From the NCBI RefSeq assembly GCF_009687865.1, contig NZ_BLAE01000027.1:42852-106851 (forward strand): a DNA stretch of 64,000 bases, read 5' to 3'. Source of the stretch: Acrocarpospora macrocephala (GTDB taxonomy: Bacteria > Actinomycetota > Actinomycetes > Streptosporangiales > Streptosporangiaceae). Every line of letters begins with the position of its first letter. Position 1 is the stretch's first letter. The position numbers were made by a program, and so were the translations under genes. The notes beneath the pieces are model-generated. The model saw only the letters and a list, made by a program, of their open reading frames with translations, had not been told where the DNA came from and ran no database searches. Positions 25,191-34,912 of this stretch are shown here, one piece after another.

Positions 25191-28100
25191 TCAGCTCTCG
25201 GACGTGCCGCCGTTCTCGGCGATCAGCGCGTCGGCGTCACGCAGGAGCAGGGTCCTGACCTGAGCGTCCGAGACGATCTTCGGGTCGTTGACCGTCTCCA
25301 CGAACCGCTCAAGCTTCTTGACGATCTTCTTCTTGTCCCGTTCGCGTCCCCTGTCCTCCGACACCATGACCTTCGAGATCCGGTCCTGCAGCTTCGCGGC
25401 CCCGGTGGCGTTGAGCTTCCCAGCGGCCTCGAAGCGGTCGATCAGCGCGGAGATGTCGTCCGTCGAGGTCTCGACGGAGAACTTCACCGTCTGCACGGTC
25501 TGGTTGCCGGTGTTGTCGACGGCGGTGACGGTGAGCGTGTGCTCGCCCAGGGCCAGCTCGTACAGCTTGAGCGTGCCCGGCTCGAACGGCTGCCCATCCA
25601 GCGCGCCGGTCACCGTCTTCACTCCGGACCCGGAGTCGATGGCCTCCCAGCCGATCGGCAGGTCCAGGCTGTCGCCGTACCGGGTGCCGTCCGCGACACC
25701 GGTGATCAGCACGGTGGGTGCGACGCTGTCTTCGATCTTGACCGTGACGGCCTTGATCTCCTCGACGTTGCCGGCCTTGTCGGTCGACCGGTAGCGCAGC
25801 TCGTGCTCGCCCTCACCCGAGATGACCACCGTCTGGGTGTACGGCGTCCACGCGCCACCGTCCAGCGAATACTCGGTGCCCGCCACACCGGACGTCGCGT
25901 CCGCCGCGGAGAGGACCACCGACACGCCGCCGACCGGAGTGGTGTCGGCAGTGGTCACCGGCGCGGTCGCGTCCACCTTGACCGCGAGGGTCTTGGCGGC
26001 CTCGACATTGCCCGCCTTGTCGGCGGAACGGTAGGCCAGCGTGTGCGAGCCATCGCCGGTGATGACGACCGGCTCGGCGTAACCGGTCCAGGCGCCGCCG
26101 TCGAGCTGGTACTCGGTACGGTCGACCCCGCTGCCCTGGTCGGCCGCCGACAGCGTGACCAGCAGCGCGCTGGTGAACCAGCCGCTCGCCGGCTGGGCCG
26201 GGTCGGTCGTCGCGGTCGTCACCGGCGCGATCCCGTCAAGGGAAAGGGTCAGCACGGCCGGGTTGTGGTCGGCCACCTTGTGCCCGTCGGTGAACCGGTC
26301 AGCGTAGTCGGTGCTGATCGGCGCGTAGCGGAAGTCCGCCACCGCGCTGTCCAACCCGTCGGTGACCAGCACGTGGTCGAGCGTCTGCAGCACGCCCTGG
26401 TAGTGCGAGCTGTAGCGGAACTCGGCCGGAGCGCTGCCCCAGAGGTTGGTCAGGCTGCTGCCGGTCTGCAGCGCGGCCAGCGGCGCCTCGGTCTCGAACT
26501 GGTTGAGGTCACCCAGCACGATCACCTGACGGCCGGCCGCCTCCAGCGACGCCACCTGGTCGCGCAGCCGGTTGGCCTGCTGCAGCTGGCAGGCGCCGGA
26601 CGCGCCGCTGCCGCCCTTGGACTTGAAGTGGTTGTTCACGATCGTGAACTCCCGGCCGTACACCTTGACGTCGAGAGCCAGCGGCGGCCGGTCGTAGGCG
26701 AGGCCCGAATCGTCGCACCCCGCGGTGGTCCGGTCGAACTGGCGCAGGTTCGACACCGTCACCCCGTCCTTCACCAGGTAGCCGACGTCGATGCTGCGGG
26801 AGTCGTTGCCCTCCAGCAGGTACGCGGTGTACCCACCGAGCGTGTTCGCCAGGTCCCTGAGCACCGCCAGGTTGTAGACCTCCTGCACGGCCACGATGTC
26901 GGGACGCTTCAGCAGGCGGTCGATCGCGTCGGCCAGGCGGGCCTTCTTCTCGTCGTACTCGGCCTGGCTGACCGGGGACAGGTCCAGCCCCACGCCGACC
27001 GGGAAGTAGTTCAGCACGTTGAACGACACCACCCGGACCTGACCCGGGGCGGCCTGCGTGACACCTGTGTACGGGTAGGCCACCGGACCGTCCACGACGG
27101 ACGGCAGCGCGCCCGGCTGGGGCATCAGCTTGTAGTGGCTGTAGGAGAAGGAGAGCGGACCCGTCGCGTCACGCACCTCGTCGAAAAGGTCAGCCGTGAC
27201 GTAGGTGGTGGACGGAGCCGACGGCTTGTACGGGTTCCCCGGGTTGCCCGCACCCGCGTCAGCGTCAAGCGCGAGGAGCGATGCCGGCAACGGCTCGCCC
27301 TCCAGGATCCGGTCGCGGGTGGTCCCCGGCGTGAGGAAGAGCTCGCCGAACTTGTTGGTGCCGCCCGAGTTCGCCGTACCCACGGGCAGTTTCACCAGCA
27401 TGTTCTCCAGCGACTCGTAGTAAGGCTTGTCGGCGCCCTGCGACTCGGCCCGCGCCCGGTCGATGACGACCGGGGCCGGCACAGCCGCGGTGCCGACCTT
27501 CGTCGGCTCCTGGCCGATCTGCTCGGCGATCTCGGTGAGGCCGAACTTCTCCTTGACCTGGCCGGTCACCCGGACGACGTCACCGGGGCGGAACGAGGAG
27601 GCCGTGTCCACGTACCCGACGAAGATGCCCTCGGACGTGGCCGGGTTGCCGTCGTCGTCGGACGGCAGCGACTGCAGGAAGATGCCGCGGTCCTCCGGGT
27701 AGGTACGGTCGTAGTCGGCGCCCACCTCGTCGTCGATGCCGGTGACCACACCCTGCACGGTGACCGTTTTGCCGGAGCACGGTGACGCGGCGCCGGTGCC
27801 CTGGATGCCGTTGATCTTCGTACAGTCCCCAGCGGGCGGCGGGTCGCTCGGGCCCTCGTTCACCCCGCCCTTGGTCAGCTCGACGTCGTCCCAGTACGTC
27901 GTCATGTTGGGGAACGGGGAGACGGCCTTGCGGTCCTGCAGGTTGCCGACCCGTACCGAGGTCACGGTGAAGTCGGTGAATCCGAACTTGGTTCTGATGT
28001 CGGCGTCGAGATCCCGGGAGTTGGCGACCCAGTCGCCGTTGCCGGTGAACTGCTCGCCGATGATGTACTTGGTCGTGGCCGAGTCCTGCGGCGAGCCGGT

Positions 28101-28616
28101 GTAGTCGGTGCGCGAGTTGGGGTGGAAGTAGCGCAGGCTGTTGACCTGGCCGCCCGAGGTGAACTGCACCTCGGCCATCGCGCCGGCCCAGTTCGCGGAG
28201 CGTGAGTCGGGGTAGAAGGTCTGCGCGGCGTCGTAGCTGAAGAACAGGTCGTTCGCGCTCGGTACGTTGACGTTCTGCTGGGCGGCGATGCCCTGGACGC
28301 CAAGGTTTGCACCAATCTGCCAGAACATCTCAAGTGCGAACTGCCCATCCGGGATCGGATTGGGTGGCGGAAACTGACCGGACGCGTTGAAGGTCTGGAC
28401 GACCCATCGGAATGGAGCGTTCTCATTCCCTAGCAGCACTGGCGTCCACCCGGTGGGGTTGGCCGCGTTGGCGCCAGGCTGCTCGAAGCTCGGGTTCTGC
28501 AGGTACTCGGTGGCGGTCTCGGCCTGAGCGACCGTACCCGACAGGGGTGCGGCGACCAGCGCGGCCACGATCACGGCAGTGATCCGCCGGCCGAGTCCTC
28601 TCTGGAGGGATCTCAT
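25191..28616 (-). CDS. large secreted ExeM/NucH-type endonuclease
   Basis: A 1,141-residue exported nuclease. After a signal peptide (about 1-33) comes an N-terminal carbohydrate-binding-like region, an OB-like domain (KINGIQGTGAASPCSGKTVT, about 255-360), then the endonuclease/exonuclease/phosphatase domain (about 525-790). Catalytic elements visible are SFNVLNYF, AVQEVYN, VNNHFKSKGG, LGDLNQFETE and KVADHNPAVL. Two OmpL47-like beta repeats follow (about 800-990, each with GSHTLAYRSADKAGN-type text), then a C-terminal helical FIVAR/FIMAH-like domain. The start at 28616 is chosen for the signal peptide. Probably releases phosphate or degrades extracellular DNA. Confidence 0.92.
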   Translation of the reverse strand: MRSLQRGLGRRITAVIVAALVAAPLSGTVAQAETATEYLQNPSFEQPGANAANPTGWTPVLLGNENAPFRWVVQTFNASGQFPPPNPIPDGQFALEMFWQIGANLGVQGIAAQQNVNVPSANDLFFSYDAAQTFYPDSRSANWAGAMAEVQFTSGGQVNSLRYFHPNSRTDYTGSPQDSATTKYIIGEQFTGNGDWVANSRDLDADIRTKFGFTDFTVTSVRVGNLQDRKAVSPFPNMTTYWDDVELTKGGVNEGPSDPPPAGDCTKINGIQGTGAASPCSGKTVTVQGVVTGIDDEVGADYDRTYPEDRGIFLQSLPSDDDGNPATSEGIFVGYVDTASSFRPGDVVRVTGQVKEKFGLTEIAEQIGQEPTKVGTAAVPAPVVIDRARAESQGADKPYYESLENMLVKLPVGTANSGGTNKFGELFLTPGTTRDRILEGEPLPASLLALDADAGAGNPGNPYKPSAPSTTYVTADLFDEVRDATGPLSFSYSHYKLMPQPGALPSVVDGPVAYPYTGVTQAAPGQVRVVSFNVLNYFPVGVGLDLSPVSQAEYDEKKARLADAIDRLLKRPDIVAVQEVYNLAVLRDLANTLGGYTAYLLEGNDSRSIDVGYLVKDGVTVSNLRQFDRTTAGCDDSGLAYDRPPLALDVKVYGREFTIVNNHFKSKGGSGASGACQLQQANRLRDQVASLEAAGRQVIVLGDLNQFETEAPLAALQTGSSLTNLWGSAPAEFRYSSHYQGVLQTLDHVLVTDGLDSAVADFRYAPISTDYADRFTDGHKVADHNPAVLTLSLDGIAPVTTATTDPAQPASGWFTSALLVTLSAADQGSGVDRTEYQLDGGAWTGYAEPVVITGDGSHTLAYRSADKAGNVEAAKTLAVKVDATAPVTTADTTPVGGVSVVLSAADATSGVAGTEYSLDGGAWTPYTQTVVISGEGEHELRYRSTDKAGNVEEIKAVTVKIEDSVAPTVLITGVADGTRYGDSLDLPIGWEAIDSGSGVKTVTGALDGQPFEPGTLKLYELALGEHTLTVTAVDNTGNQTVQTVKFSVETSTDDISALIDRFEAAGKLNATGAAKLQDRISKVMVSEDRGRERDKKKIVKKLERFVETVNDPKIVSDAQVRTLLLRDADALIAENGGTSES

Positions 28617-28990
28617 GGCTTGGCTTTCCTCCTCGATACGCGCGGATTCATGATCCGGATCCGTAGCCAAGCGATCAGGGGTGGCCGAGCGCTGAACCCT
28701 GGTCGGCCATCAACCGTCGATTTGGCACGATCTACGACTTATGCGGCGAGTCCGCGGACAGCTGTCCGGTTTGCTCCTTGATGCCGGTGTCGCGGGGGCT
28801 GGCGAACAGGCGGGACAGCGGGGAGCAGGCGGCGGCGGCCGGCTCTGCCGGGCGGCACGGCGGATGCCCATTCATTGTGGGCGAAGGGTCCACTTAGCCG
28901 AGATTCCCGGCCGCCATTGGTCCTGGGGATGCGATTCCTCGCGGGTTTAAATGGACGAATCCAAGCGATTGTCGGTCCGAAAGGGCGACT
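28617..28990. other. 374-bp divergent intergenic region
   Basis: It separates the nuclease (minus) from a small secreted protein (plus). I see no convincing gene or hairpin. It must contain promoters for both, but no confident -35/-10 pair was found. Confidence 0.5.
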
Positions 28991-29458
28991 ATGAACAAGA
29001 AATCAAGGTTGACCAGGCTCGTCGCCGTTCTCACCGCAGCCAGCGTGATGGTCTGTGGTCTGGCGGTCACCCCCGCGCGCGCGGCTACTCCCATCGACAT
29101 CCGCGATGGCCGGCTGACCATTCAGGAAATCTTGCAGATCAACGGAATGGACGACAGCACGCCGAAGTCCGCTGAGTTCGCCTCCGCCGGTCGGGAGTCG
29201 ATGACCGAGGAGGAGTTCTACGCGCTGATCGAGAAAGGACAGTTCGACAAGTTCGAGAATTGGGTCATCGTCGACTATCCGGCACCGGAAACCACCATCA
29301 ACGATGTCGCTCAGCGGCAATTCCCCGGTGGCTATGGCGACGAACACCTCATAGTCTTCTCGATCGACCTTGGAGGTTGGACTATCACTGTATCCTGCGT
29401 CAATTGGGGGGGTACCCCACCCACAATAGTGTGCTCGAGCAGTGGCCGCCCCTCGTAG
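28991..29458 (+). CDS. secreted hypothetical protein
   Basis: A 155-residue protein I do not recognise. A clear signal peptide (KKSRLTRLVAVLTAASVMVC, cleaved after ARA near residue 31) precedes an acidic, hydrophilic part (MDDSTPKSAEFASAGRESMTEEEFYALIEKGQ) and a beta-rich end with two cysteines (SCVNWGG, IVCSSSG) able to form one disulfide. It is monocistronic, ending before a strong hairpin at 29590. The secreted location is supported, the role is not. Confidence 0.7.
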   Translation: MNKKSRLTRLVAVLTAASVMVCGLAVTPARAATPIDIRDGRLTIQEILQINGMDDSTPKSAEFASAGRESMTEEEFYALIEKGQFDKFENWVIVDYPAPETTINDVAQRQFPGGYGDEHLIVFSIDLGGWTITVSCVNWGGTPPTIVCSSSGRPS

Positions 29459-29589
29459 CATGCGGCACTGTCGTAGTCGCCCAGTTCCTTGGCCAGCGAT
29501 CCCGAGAACGGTCGGCCCGACTCGCATCATCCGGCTGCGGATAACGTCCGGGGACAAAGCCATCTATTCGCTTTAGGCAGTGCGTGGTA

Positions 29590-29622
29590 CCGCCTTGCCG
29601 CGGATGATTCGCGGCAAGGCGG
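29590..29622. terminator. strong hairpin between convergent genes
   Basis: CCGCCTTGCCGCG (29590-29602) and CGCGGCAAGGCGG (29610-29622), a perfect 13-bp stem with a 7-nt loop, lie between the small secreted protein gene and the convergent DUF11 gene; a likely bidirectional terminator. Confidence 0.9.
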
Positions 29623-29648
29623 GATCAGGTAAGCGGCTTGACCGGGTC

Positions 29649-31190
29649 TCAGCGGGTCAGCCTTCTTTCTTCGGTTCTGCAGTACGGGCAGGCGGGTGCG
29701 GGGTCGACGCAGACCTTGACGCTGTCGCTGTTGTTGGACGGGTCGAGGTCCAGTTCCTTGCCGCTTGCGGTGGCGGTGTTGGTGGTTTCGGCGACCGTGG
29801 TGGCCTTGGCCTGGATGGTCAGCGTGGCGGTGGCGCCGGCGGCGAGCGTGCCGACGGTCCAGGTGTCGCCGGCGTACGTGCCGGTGGAGGGCGTTGCCGA
29901 CAGGAGGGCGAGCCCGGCTGGCAGCGTGTCCTTGACCACGACGCCGGTGGCGTCGTTCGGCCCGGCGTTGCGGACGGCCACGTGGTAGCTGATCATCCCC
30001 CCGGCGGTGACCCGGGTTTGCTCGGCGGTTTTGACCACGCTCAGGTCGACGGCCGGGTTGATCTCGGTGACGATGTCGCCGCTGGTGGAGGTCAGCGGCT
30101 CAGGGTCGGGGCCGAGGCGGTTCTCGTAGTCGACCGTGCCCTGGTTGGTGGCCTGCTTACCTGCGATAGCCCGGCCGACCTTGACGCGGAACTCGACGGT
30201 GGTGCCGTCGGGCAGGGCGTCACTGTTGGGCAGCTGGCCCCCGGCCACGGCGGTCGCGCCGTTGCCCAGCATGATGGTGATCTTTCCGGTGGCGGGGTCG
30301 AATTCGGCCTGGTCGTCGCCGGCCTGGTCGGTCTTGGCGCCACTGTTGGGGCCATCGACGACCTGGAGCGAGCCGGGCACGAAGGTGGTGCCCGCCGGGA
30401 CGGTGTCGGTGAGGCGGACGTTGTCCGCCTCACCGCCGCCCTTGTTGACCGCGGTCAGCCGGTAGGTGATCTCCTCGCCGACGTCCAGCGGCCCCTGCGG
30501 ACTCGCGGTCTTGCTCACGACCACGCACGGCGCGGTGCCGAAGAAGACATCGTCGAGGAAGTTACCGACGGAGGGGTTCCCCCCGGCGGCGGAGATGGAG
30601 CGGAAGGCGAACCTGGTGGTCGTCATCCCGGCGGGCACGGTGTAGGTGCCGGAGTAGGTGCCCCACTTCGCGGTGCCGTCGGAGGCGATCGCCTGCTGGG
30701 CCGGGCCCGCGGGATCACCGATGTCCAGTGCCATCGTGTCGGTTCCGAGACGGCCGCGGTGGGACAGCCGCCAGTACAGCTTCTGCCCGGGTGTGGTCGG
30801 GCGGTCCTGGTACAGGGTCGCGACCTGGGTGGCGTTCAACTCGCCGAACTGCTTTCCCTCGGCGGGCGGGACGCCCATCCGGGTGCTCCAGATCTCGATC
30901 AGGTGATCGGTGGAGGTCGTCCGCCAGCCCGGCACCGCGTTCGGGCCGCCCCGCGAGGCATCGGGGAACGAAGCCCACGCCCCGCCGGTGACGACGGGCT
31001 GTTCGAAGCCGCCGTTGGCCAACGCCACTCGCTCCGGACAAGTAGCCGGATCCGGTGCGACCATGCGGGCTGGGCCGGCGTGCGCCTGGGTCGGCGCGGT
31101 GCCGGCCAGCACCGCATCGGACAGCGTCAGCGGCAGGGCCGTCGCCGCCAGGGCGGCGACTGGGTAAAGCATCCTGCGGATGTGCTTCAT
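29649..31190 (-). CDS. secreted DUF11-repeat surface protein
   Basis: A 513-residue exported protein. The signal peptide (HIRRMLYPVAALAATALPLT) fixes the start at ATG 31190 rather than the longer open frame. An N-terminal lectin-like region (about 50-215: ALANGGFEQPVVTGG, WRTTSTDHLIEIW) is followed by two DUF11 repeats (about 222-375 and 378-495), each with the pattern VGEEITYRLTAVNKGGGEAD or GGMISYHVAVRNAGPNDATG. It ends with CPYCRTEERRLTR and no LPxTG sortase signal, so anchoring is unclear. A structural or adhesive role is inferred. Confidence 0.85.
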   Translation of the reverse strand: MKHIRRMLYPVAALAATALPLTLSDAVLAGTAPTQAHAGPARMVAPDPATCPERVALANGGFEQPVVTGGAWASFPDASRGGPNAVPGWRTTSTDHLIEIWSTRMGVPPAEGKQFGELNATQVATLYQDRPTTPGQKLYWRLSHRGRLGTDTMALDIGDPAGPAQQAIASDGTAKWGTYSGTYTVPAGMTTTRFAFRSISAAGGNPSVGNFLDDVFFGTAPCVVVSKTASPQGPLDVGEEITYRLTAVNKGGGEADNVRLTDTVPAGTTFVPGSLQVVDGPNSGAKTDQAGDDQAEFDPATGKITIMLGNGATAVAGGQLPNSDALPDGTTVEFRVKVGRAIAGKQATNQGTVDYENRLGPDPEPLTSTSGDIVTEINPAVDLSVVKTAEQTRVTAGGMISYHVAVRNAGPNDATGVVVKDTLPAGLALLSATPSTGTYAGDTWTVGTLAAGATATLTIQAKATTVAETTNTATASGKELDLDPSNNSDSVKVCVDPAPACPYCRTEERRLTR

Positions 31191-31543
31191 GATGATGTTC
31201 CCTCTCGATGGGCGGAACTGCGTCCGTCCACCAGCGCCGGAGGATCGGCGCTGGCACCACACCGCAGGTTCGCGTGAGGGGATCACCAGAGGGGATGTGA
31301 CACGTACCGCTCCGCCAATATTTGACACGATCTTGTTTGTGAGGACTCCCAGCAGTGAAGATCTGGGTCCAGGCGGCGCCGCAGGGCAAGCATGCGGGTG
31401 ACCATGCCACCTAAACCGTGGAGCCGCGTCCGTACACTTACCCGGTTTTGGTCGCACCGATAAATAGATACCGGTCTGGTCCGAATTTCCACGCTCCTGA
31501 TCGTTGCTCCCCGTTGTGGTCTGCTGAAGCGGAAGGAGGAATC
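31191..31543. other. 353-bp divergent intergenic region
   Basis: It lies between the DUF11 gene and the RES gene. TTGACA at 31321-31326 could be a -35 element for the RES gene, but no matching -10 is clear. The stretch after 31418 is open in the RES frame but the strong ribosome site at 31531-31540 argues against translation there. Confidence 0.4.
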
Positions 31544-32725
31544 GTGGGGCTGGCCAAGAAATGGATGATGGAACTCGAGGAGCGGGGCTTCGGAGCCACC
31601 GGCGACCACGCGGTGTGCCTGACCTGTGTTCTCAGCGACGACCTGCGGAAACAGCTCTCCGAAATGGTGTCCGCCCCGAAGTGCTCCTTCTGCGGTGAGG
31701 AGTCGCCCTCGGTGGACCTCGAGGACCTCATGCCGCTGGTGATGGACGCGATCCGGTTCTTCTATGAACGCTCGGAGGAGAGCCTGTTCTGGAGCGATGA
31801 CGTCACCCGTCGCTCCAGCACATGGGAAGTCGTCACCGATGTGTGCTCCGGCATGCTGAGCGACGGAGTTGTCGAGGCGATCACCGACATCATCCCCGAA
31901 GACGACTGGAACGAAGATCCGGGGCAAATGCGACCGGACAGGGCCCTCAGTCTCGCTTGGGAGATCTTCAAGGAGAAGGTCAAACACGAGACCAGGTTCG
32001 TCTTCCTGGCCCTTCCAGAAGAACCATCAGATCACCCGGACGACTTCACCACCACCGAACTCCTCGAAACGCTCGTGAAGATCATCAAGCGTCAGAACAC
32101 GATCGTGGAACTGCCCGCAGGCCACGTGTTCTACCGCGGCCGCCTGATCGACAACCCAGAGCAGGTCGAACAGTACAACGCGGAGAACCTGGGCTCACCT
32201 CCACCGAGAAAGGCGTCGGCCAATCGGATGAGCCCGGCCGGGATCTCCATGTTCTACGGAAGCGACGACGCCGAGACCGTGGTCGCCGAGATCGGCGCGC
32301 ACAGCACCAGCCGGTTCGCGGTCATCGGGGGGTTCGAGGCCGTACGGCCGCTGCGAATGGTCGACCTAGCCGGGTTGCCGGAGGTCCCGAACTACTTCAG
32401 CCCCAAAGGCCGTGAGCAGTTCTTCGACGTGATGTTCCTCCGCGCGTTCGCCGCTGATCTGCGGGAACCGGTCTCCTTCAACGGCGGCGAACACATCGAG
32501 TACGTTCCCACCCAGGTCGTCACCGAGTACCTGCGCTGGCTACCCCAGCTCGCCCTCGACGGTGTGCTGTTCACCAGTCCACATAACGGCGGCCGCTCGT
32601 GCGTACTGTTCTGCGGCCCCGACGCCTGCGCCGACAGCGGCGAGGAAACCGAGGAGACCGTACTGCGACTCAGGAAGGGGTTGATACGGGTCTTCCGTGT
32701 CGTGTCCGTCCCAGCAGACCTCTGA
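31544..32725 (+). CDS. RES-domain protein with N-terminal zinc-ribbon / HEPN-RES-like region
   Basis: A 393-residue protein. The N-terminus has a CxxC pair (25, 28) and CSFC pair (47, 50), probably a zinc ribbon. A helical middle region (about 55-180) fits the HEPN/RES N-terminal type. The RES domain covers about 190-375: FYRGR (R198, R200), NRMSPAGISMFYGS, and ETVVAEIG with Glu249. RES toxins of the ParT/MbcT class attack NAD+ or transfer ADP-ribose. GTG 31544 is chosen for the GGAAGGAGGA site at 31531-31540. No RES-Xre antitoxin lies next to it, so it is more likely a stand-alone defence or effector protein than half of a toxin-antitoxin pair. Confidence 0.85.
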   Translation: MGLAKKWMMELEERGFGATGDHAVCLTCVLSDDLRKQLSEMVSAPKCSFCGEESPSVDLEDLMPLVMDAIRFFYERSEESLFWSDDVTRRSSTWEVVTDVCSGMLSDGVVEAITDIIPEDDWNEDPGQMRPDRALSLAWEIFKEKVKHETRFVFLALPEEPSDHPDDFTTTELLETLVKIIKRQNTIVELPAGHVFYRGRLIDNPEQVEQYNAENLGSPPPRKASANRMSPAGISMFYGSDDAETVVAEIGAHSTSRFAVIGGFEAVRPLRMVDLAGLPEVPNYFSPKGREQFFDVMFLRAFAADLREPVSFNGGEHIEYVPTQVVTEYLRWLPQLALDGVLFTSPHNGGRSCVLFCGPDACADSGEETEETVLRLRKGLIRVFRVVSVPADL

Positions 32726-32829
32726 TCCCTCCAGCCATCGATACCTGCCGTCTCGCTGGCCTGCGCAAGCTCCGCTGCTGCTCCAAACGAGCAGGTCAAA
32801 GCCAGACAGGCGCTAGCCGCGAAACACGA

Positions 32830-33066
32830 TTAGGTGCGCTCACTACGGGGATGGCCGAGCTCATCTTTTCTCAGGAGATGGTCCAAGACGATCTGACTGA
32901 TATCTCTGAGCTGGTCGATCTGTTCTCGGGTCAGCAGATCGATGAGGTTCTCGCGCACGCTTTCAAGATGGCGAGGGGCGGCGGCCTTGAGCGCGGCCAG
33001 CCCTTTGTCCGTGAGAACGGTCAGCCAGCCACGGCGATCGCCGGCGCAGTGCTCACGGCGGACCCA
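32830..33066 (-). pseudogene. C-terminal fragment of a MarR-family regulator
   Basis: 78 codons read WVRREHCAGDRRGWLTVLTD followed by KGLAALKAAAPRHLESVREN, the wing and dimerisation helices of a MarR regulator. The N-terminal helix-turn-helix is gone, and just upstream the sequence becomes the 3' part of a wrbA-like gene on the other strand. The fragment should not be functional. Confidence 0.8.
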
Positions 33067-33077
33067 GCCGGCCTCAC

Positions 33078-33263
33078 TTCGGTGGCATCCTGGTGCCGCC
33101 CGGCTACACCGACCCGGCGCACGGCAATCCTTATGGAACCTCCCATCACGACGCCTTCGGCACCGTCCCCGTGGGCGAGCCCACGCGCGCGGCAGCGCGC
33201 GCCCAAGCGCAGCGGGTTGTGCGGTTCGGCCGCGCGATCGAAGGCGTTCGCCTTGTCGCGTGA
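33078..33263 (+). pseudogene. C-terminal fragment of a WrbA-like NAD(P)H:quinone oxidoreductase
   Basis: The plus strand reads FGGILVPPGYTDPAHGNPYG then TSHHDAFGTVPVGEPTRAA and ends at TGA 33263, matching the last third of WrbA-type flavodoxin-fold reductases (xxVPPGYTDP...GNPYG). The FMN-binding N-terminal two thirds are missing. It directly adjoins the marR fragment, consistent with one deletion across a divergent marR-wrbA pair. Confidence 0.75.
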
Positions 33264-33346
33264 CAGCACTGCGAGCGAACGAGGATGAAAAGGCTGATTG
33301 ATTAAAGTAGGTATCCACAGCTCATCACACTGAGAACGGATATCAC

Positions 33347-34912
33347 GTGCAGGATCTGCGTCGTCTGGCCGCTATTGCCTCTCGTCCAGACACGCTCCTG
33401 TTCATCGGATCTGGGGTGTCGGCATGGTCGGGCCTGCCGACGTGGCGCCGGCTTATTGAACGCCTCAGTGAATATCTGAGCCGTTCAGGCCGGCAGACGG
33501 AACTGGTCGACCGGGAGCTGGCCGGCAACGATCTGCTCCTGGCCGCCAGCTACGGATTCGATCAGCTGACACCGAATGAGAGATGCGCGTTCCTGAAATC
33601 GGAGCTGGACCCGGTTTCCGCTGAGCCTTCTCCCCTCCACGAGGCCATCGTCCGGCTCGGCAGCAAGTGCTATATCACGACGAACTATGACAAGCTTCTT
33701 GAGAAAGCATTGCTTCGGTATCGTCCGGACGAGAATTTCGATGTGGTCACCTCCCTGCAACGTACGGAGGTGGCCGCGATCGTCCAGGCCAGGTCTGAGG
33801 GCTTCATCTTCAAGTCCCATGGTGACATCCACAGCTGCGACTCCATCATCCTGACCCGGGAGGACTACCGCGCCCTGCACGGCCAGAGCCGCAACATCCT
33901 GCAGGCGATGCGCACACTGCTGGCCAGCCGTCCGGTCGTCTTCATCGGCTTCGGACTGCGGGACCCCGACTTCCTGCTCATCAAGGACCTGTTGTACGCC
34001 GACTTCGGCGCCAACCCGACCGACCACTACGCGATCATGTCCGATGTTTCCGCCCTGGAGGTCGACTACTGGCGGCGGAACTATGGCATCCACCTCGTCT
34101 CCTACTCGACGAGCAGCGAATTCCGTGGCCCGAACGGGCACGGCGAGCTGCTGCGCATCCTCGATCGCGTCGGCGAATTGATGCGGCAGGACACTGTGAC
34201 CAGTAAGACGGAGGCCGACGACGCCAGCGGCAGGATCCTCGCGCTGGCACGACATGCGCGTCGGCTCAGAAGCGAGATTCGGGAAGCGGACGACCTGATC
34301 CCGCTTTCCTTACGGCAGCATTTCCGAGCCGGGCCGGTCAAAGGCGAGAGCAGAAGACACCTGCGAATCAATCTGCGTGACGCCCTGACCGGCCTCGCGG
34401 ACACCACGGAAAGCGTCATCGTGGATGGATCGCCTGGCAGCGGGAAGTCTTTTATCGCGCACCAGGCCATGCGCGTCCTGTCTCAGCGACTGGAGGAAGC
34501 GTGCCTGGCCGATGACCTGCCGGATCTGGGGTCGCTTCGCGTACCTGTCCCGGTCTATCTGCGCGACTACCGTGGTGATCTGGAGGAGATGATAGAGGCG
34601 GCCCTGCCGCGGGCTGCCGCGGGACATCGGTCTCGACGTGCTGTTGCGCTCAGGAGCCGGCGTCTTCTTCCTGGACGGCGTCAACGAGGCTCCCTCCTCG
34701 TCAGCAGAGGACAATCAGCTGCTCTCACAACTGAACGCCTTTCTGGCGAAAGCGAATGCCTGTCCTTCGGTCATCACCACCCGCTTCAGCGACGAACTGC
34801 GCATGACCGGTCTGCCAACCGTCTCCTTGGACCACATCAGGGACGAGTACCTCACGGGGGCGTTGACAGCCGCCGGGATCGACATCAAGACGCTCTCCGC
34901 CGCGACCTATGA
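33347..34912 (+). CDS. N-terminal part of a frameshifted SIR2-NACHT defence protein
   Basis: This frame opens at GTG 33347 and encodes a SIR2-like NADase domain (about 1-270): LLFIGSGVSAWSGLPTW (GSGVS 21-25), ITTNYDKLLEKAL (TTNYD 111-115), FKSHGDIH (HGD 158-160) and VVFIGFGLRDPDF. A NACHT-type P-loop GSPGSGKS follows at 361-368. From about 34613 the frame is wrong (residues after about 422 are Arg-rich nonsense), because a 10-bp tandem duplication shifts it; the true continuation is in the next frame. Proteins of this build sense phage and deplete NAD+. As it stands this half carries the effector but lacks most of the sensor. Confidence 0.85.
   Translation: MQDLRRLAAIASRPDTLLFIGSGVSAWSGLPTWRRLIERLSEYLSRSGRQTELVDRELAGNDLLLAASYGFDQLTPNERCAFLKSELDPVSAEPSPLHEAIVRLGSKCYITTNYDKLLEKALLRYRPDENFDVVTSLQRTEVAAIVQARSEGFIFKSHGDIHSCDSIILTREDYRALHGQSRNILQAMRTLLASRPVVFIGFGLRDPDFLLIKDLLYADFGANPTDHYAIMSDVSALEVDYWRRNYGIHLVSYSTSSEFRGPNGHGELLRILDRVGELMRQDTVTSKTEADDASGRILALARHARRLRSEIREADDLIPLSLRQHFRAGPVKGESRRHLRINLRDALTGLADTTESVIVDGSPGSGKSFIAHQAMRVLSQRLEEACLADDLPDLGSLRVPVPVYLRDYRGDLEEMIEAALPRAAAGHRSRRAVALRSRRLLPGRRQRGSLLVSRGQSAALTTERLSGESECLSFGHHHPLQRRTAHDRSANRLLGPHQGRVPHGGVDSRRDRHQDALRRDL
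34604..34623 (+). repeat. 10-bp tandem duplication that breaks the SIR2-NACHT gene
   Basis: CTGCCGCGGG occurs twice in a row (34604-34613, 34614-34623). Removing one copy gives the uninterrupted junction EAALPRDIGLDVLLRSGAGV and one open frame from 33347 to 36950 of 1,197 codons. Ten bases is not a multiple of three, so the duplication explains the frameshift exactly. Confidence 0.9.

Noticed and set aside
25539-27785. 748-codon open frame on the plus strand
   Set aside because: Antisense to the secreted nuclease, no recognisable domain, composition of a shadow frame.
29580-31277. 565-codon plus-strand frame
   Set aside because: Antisense to the DUF11 protein, which has a signal peptide and repeats.
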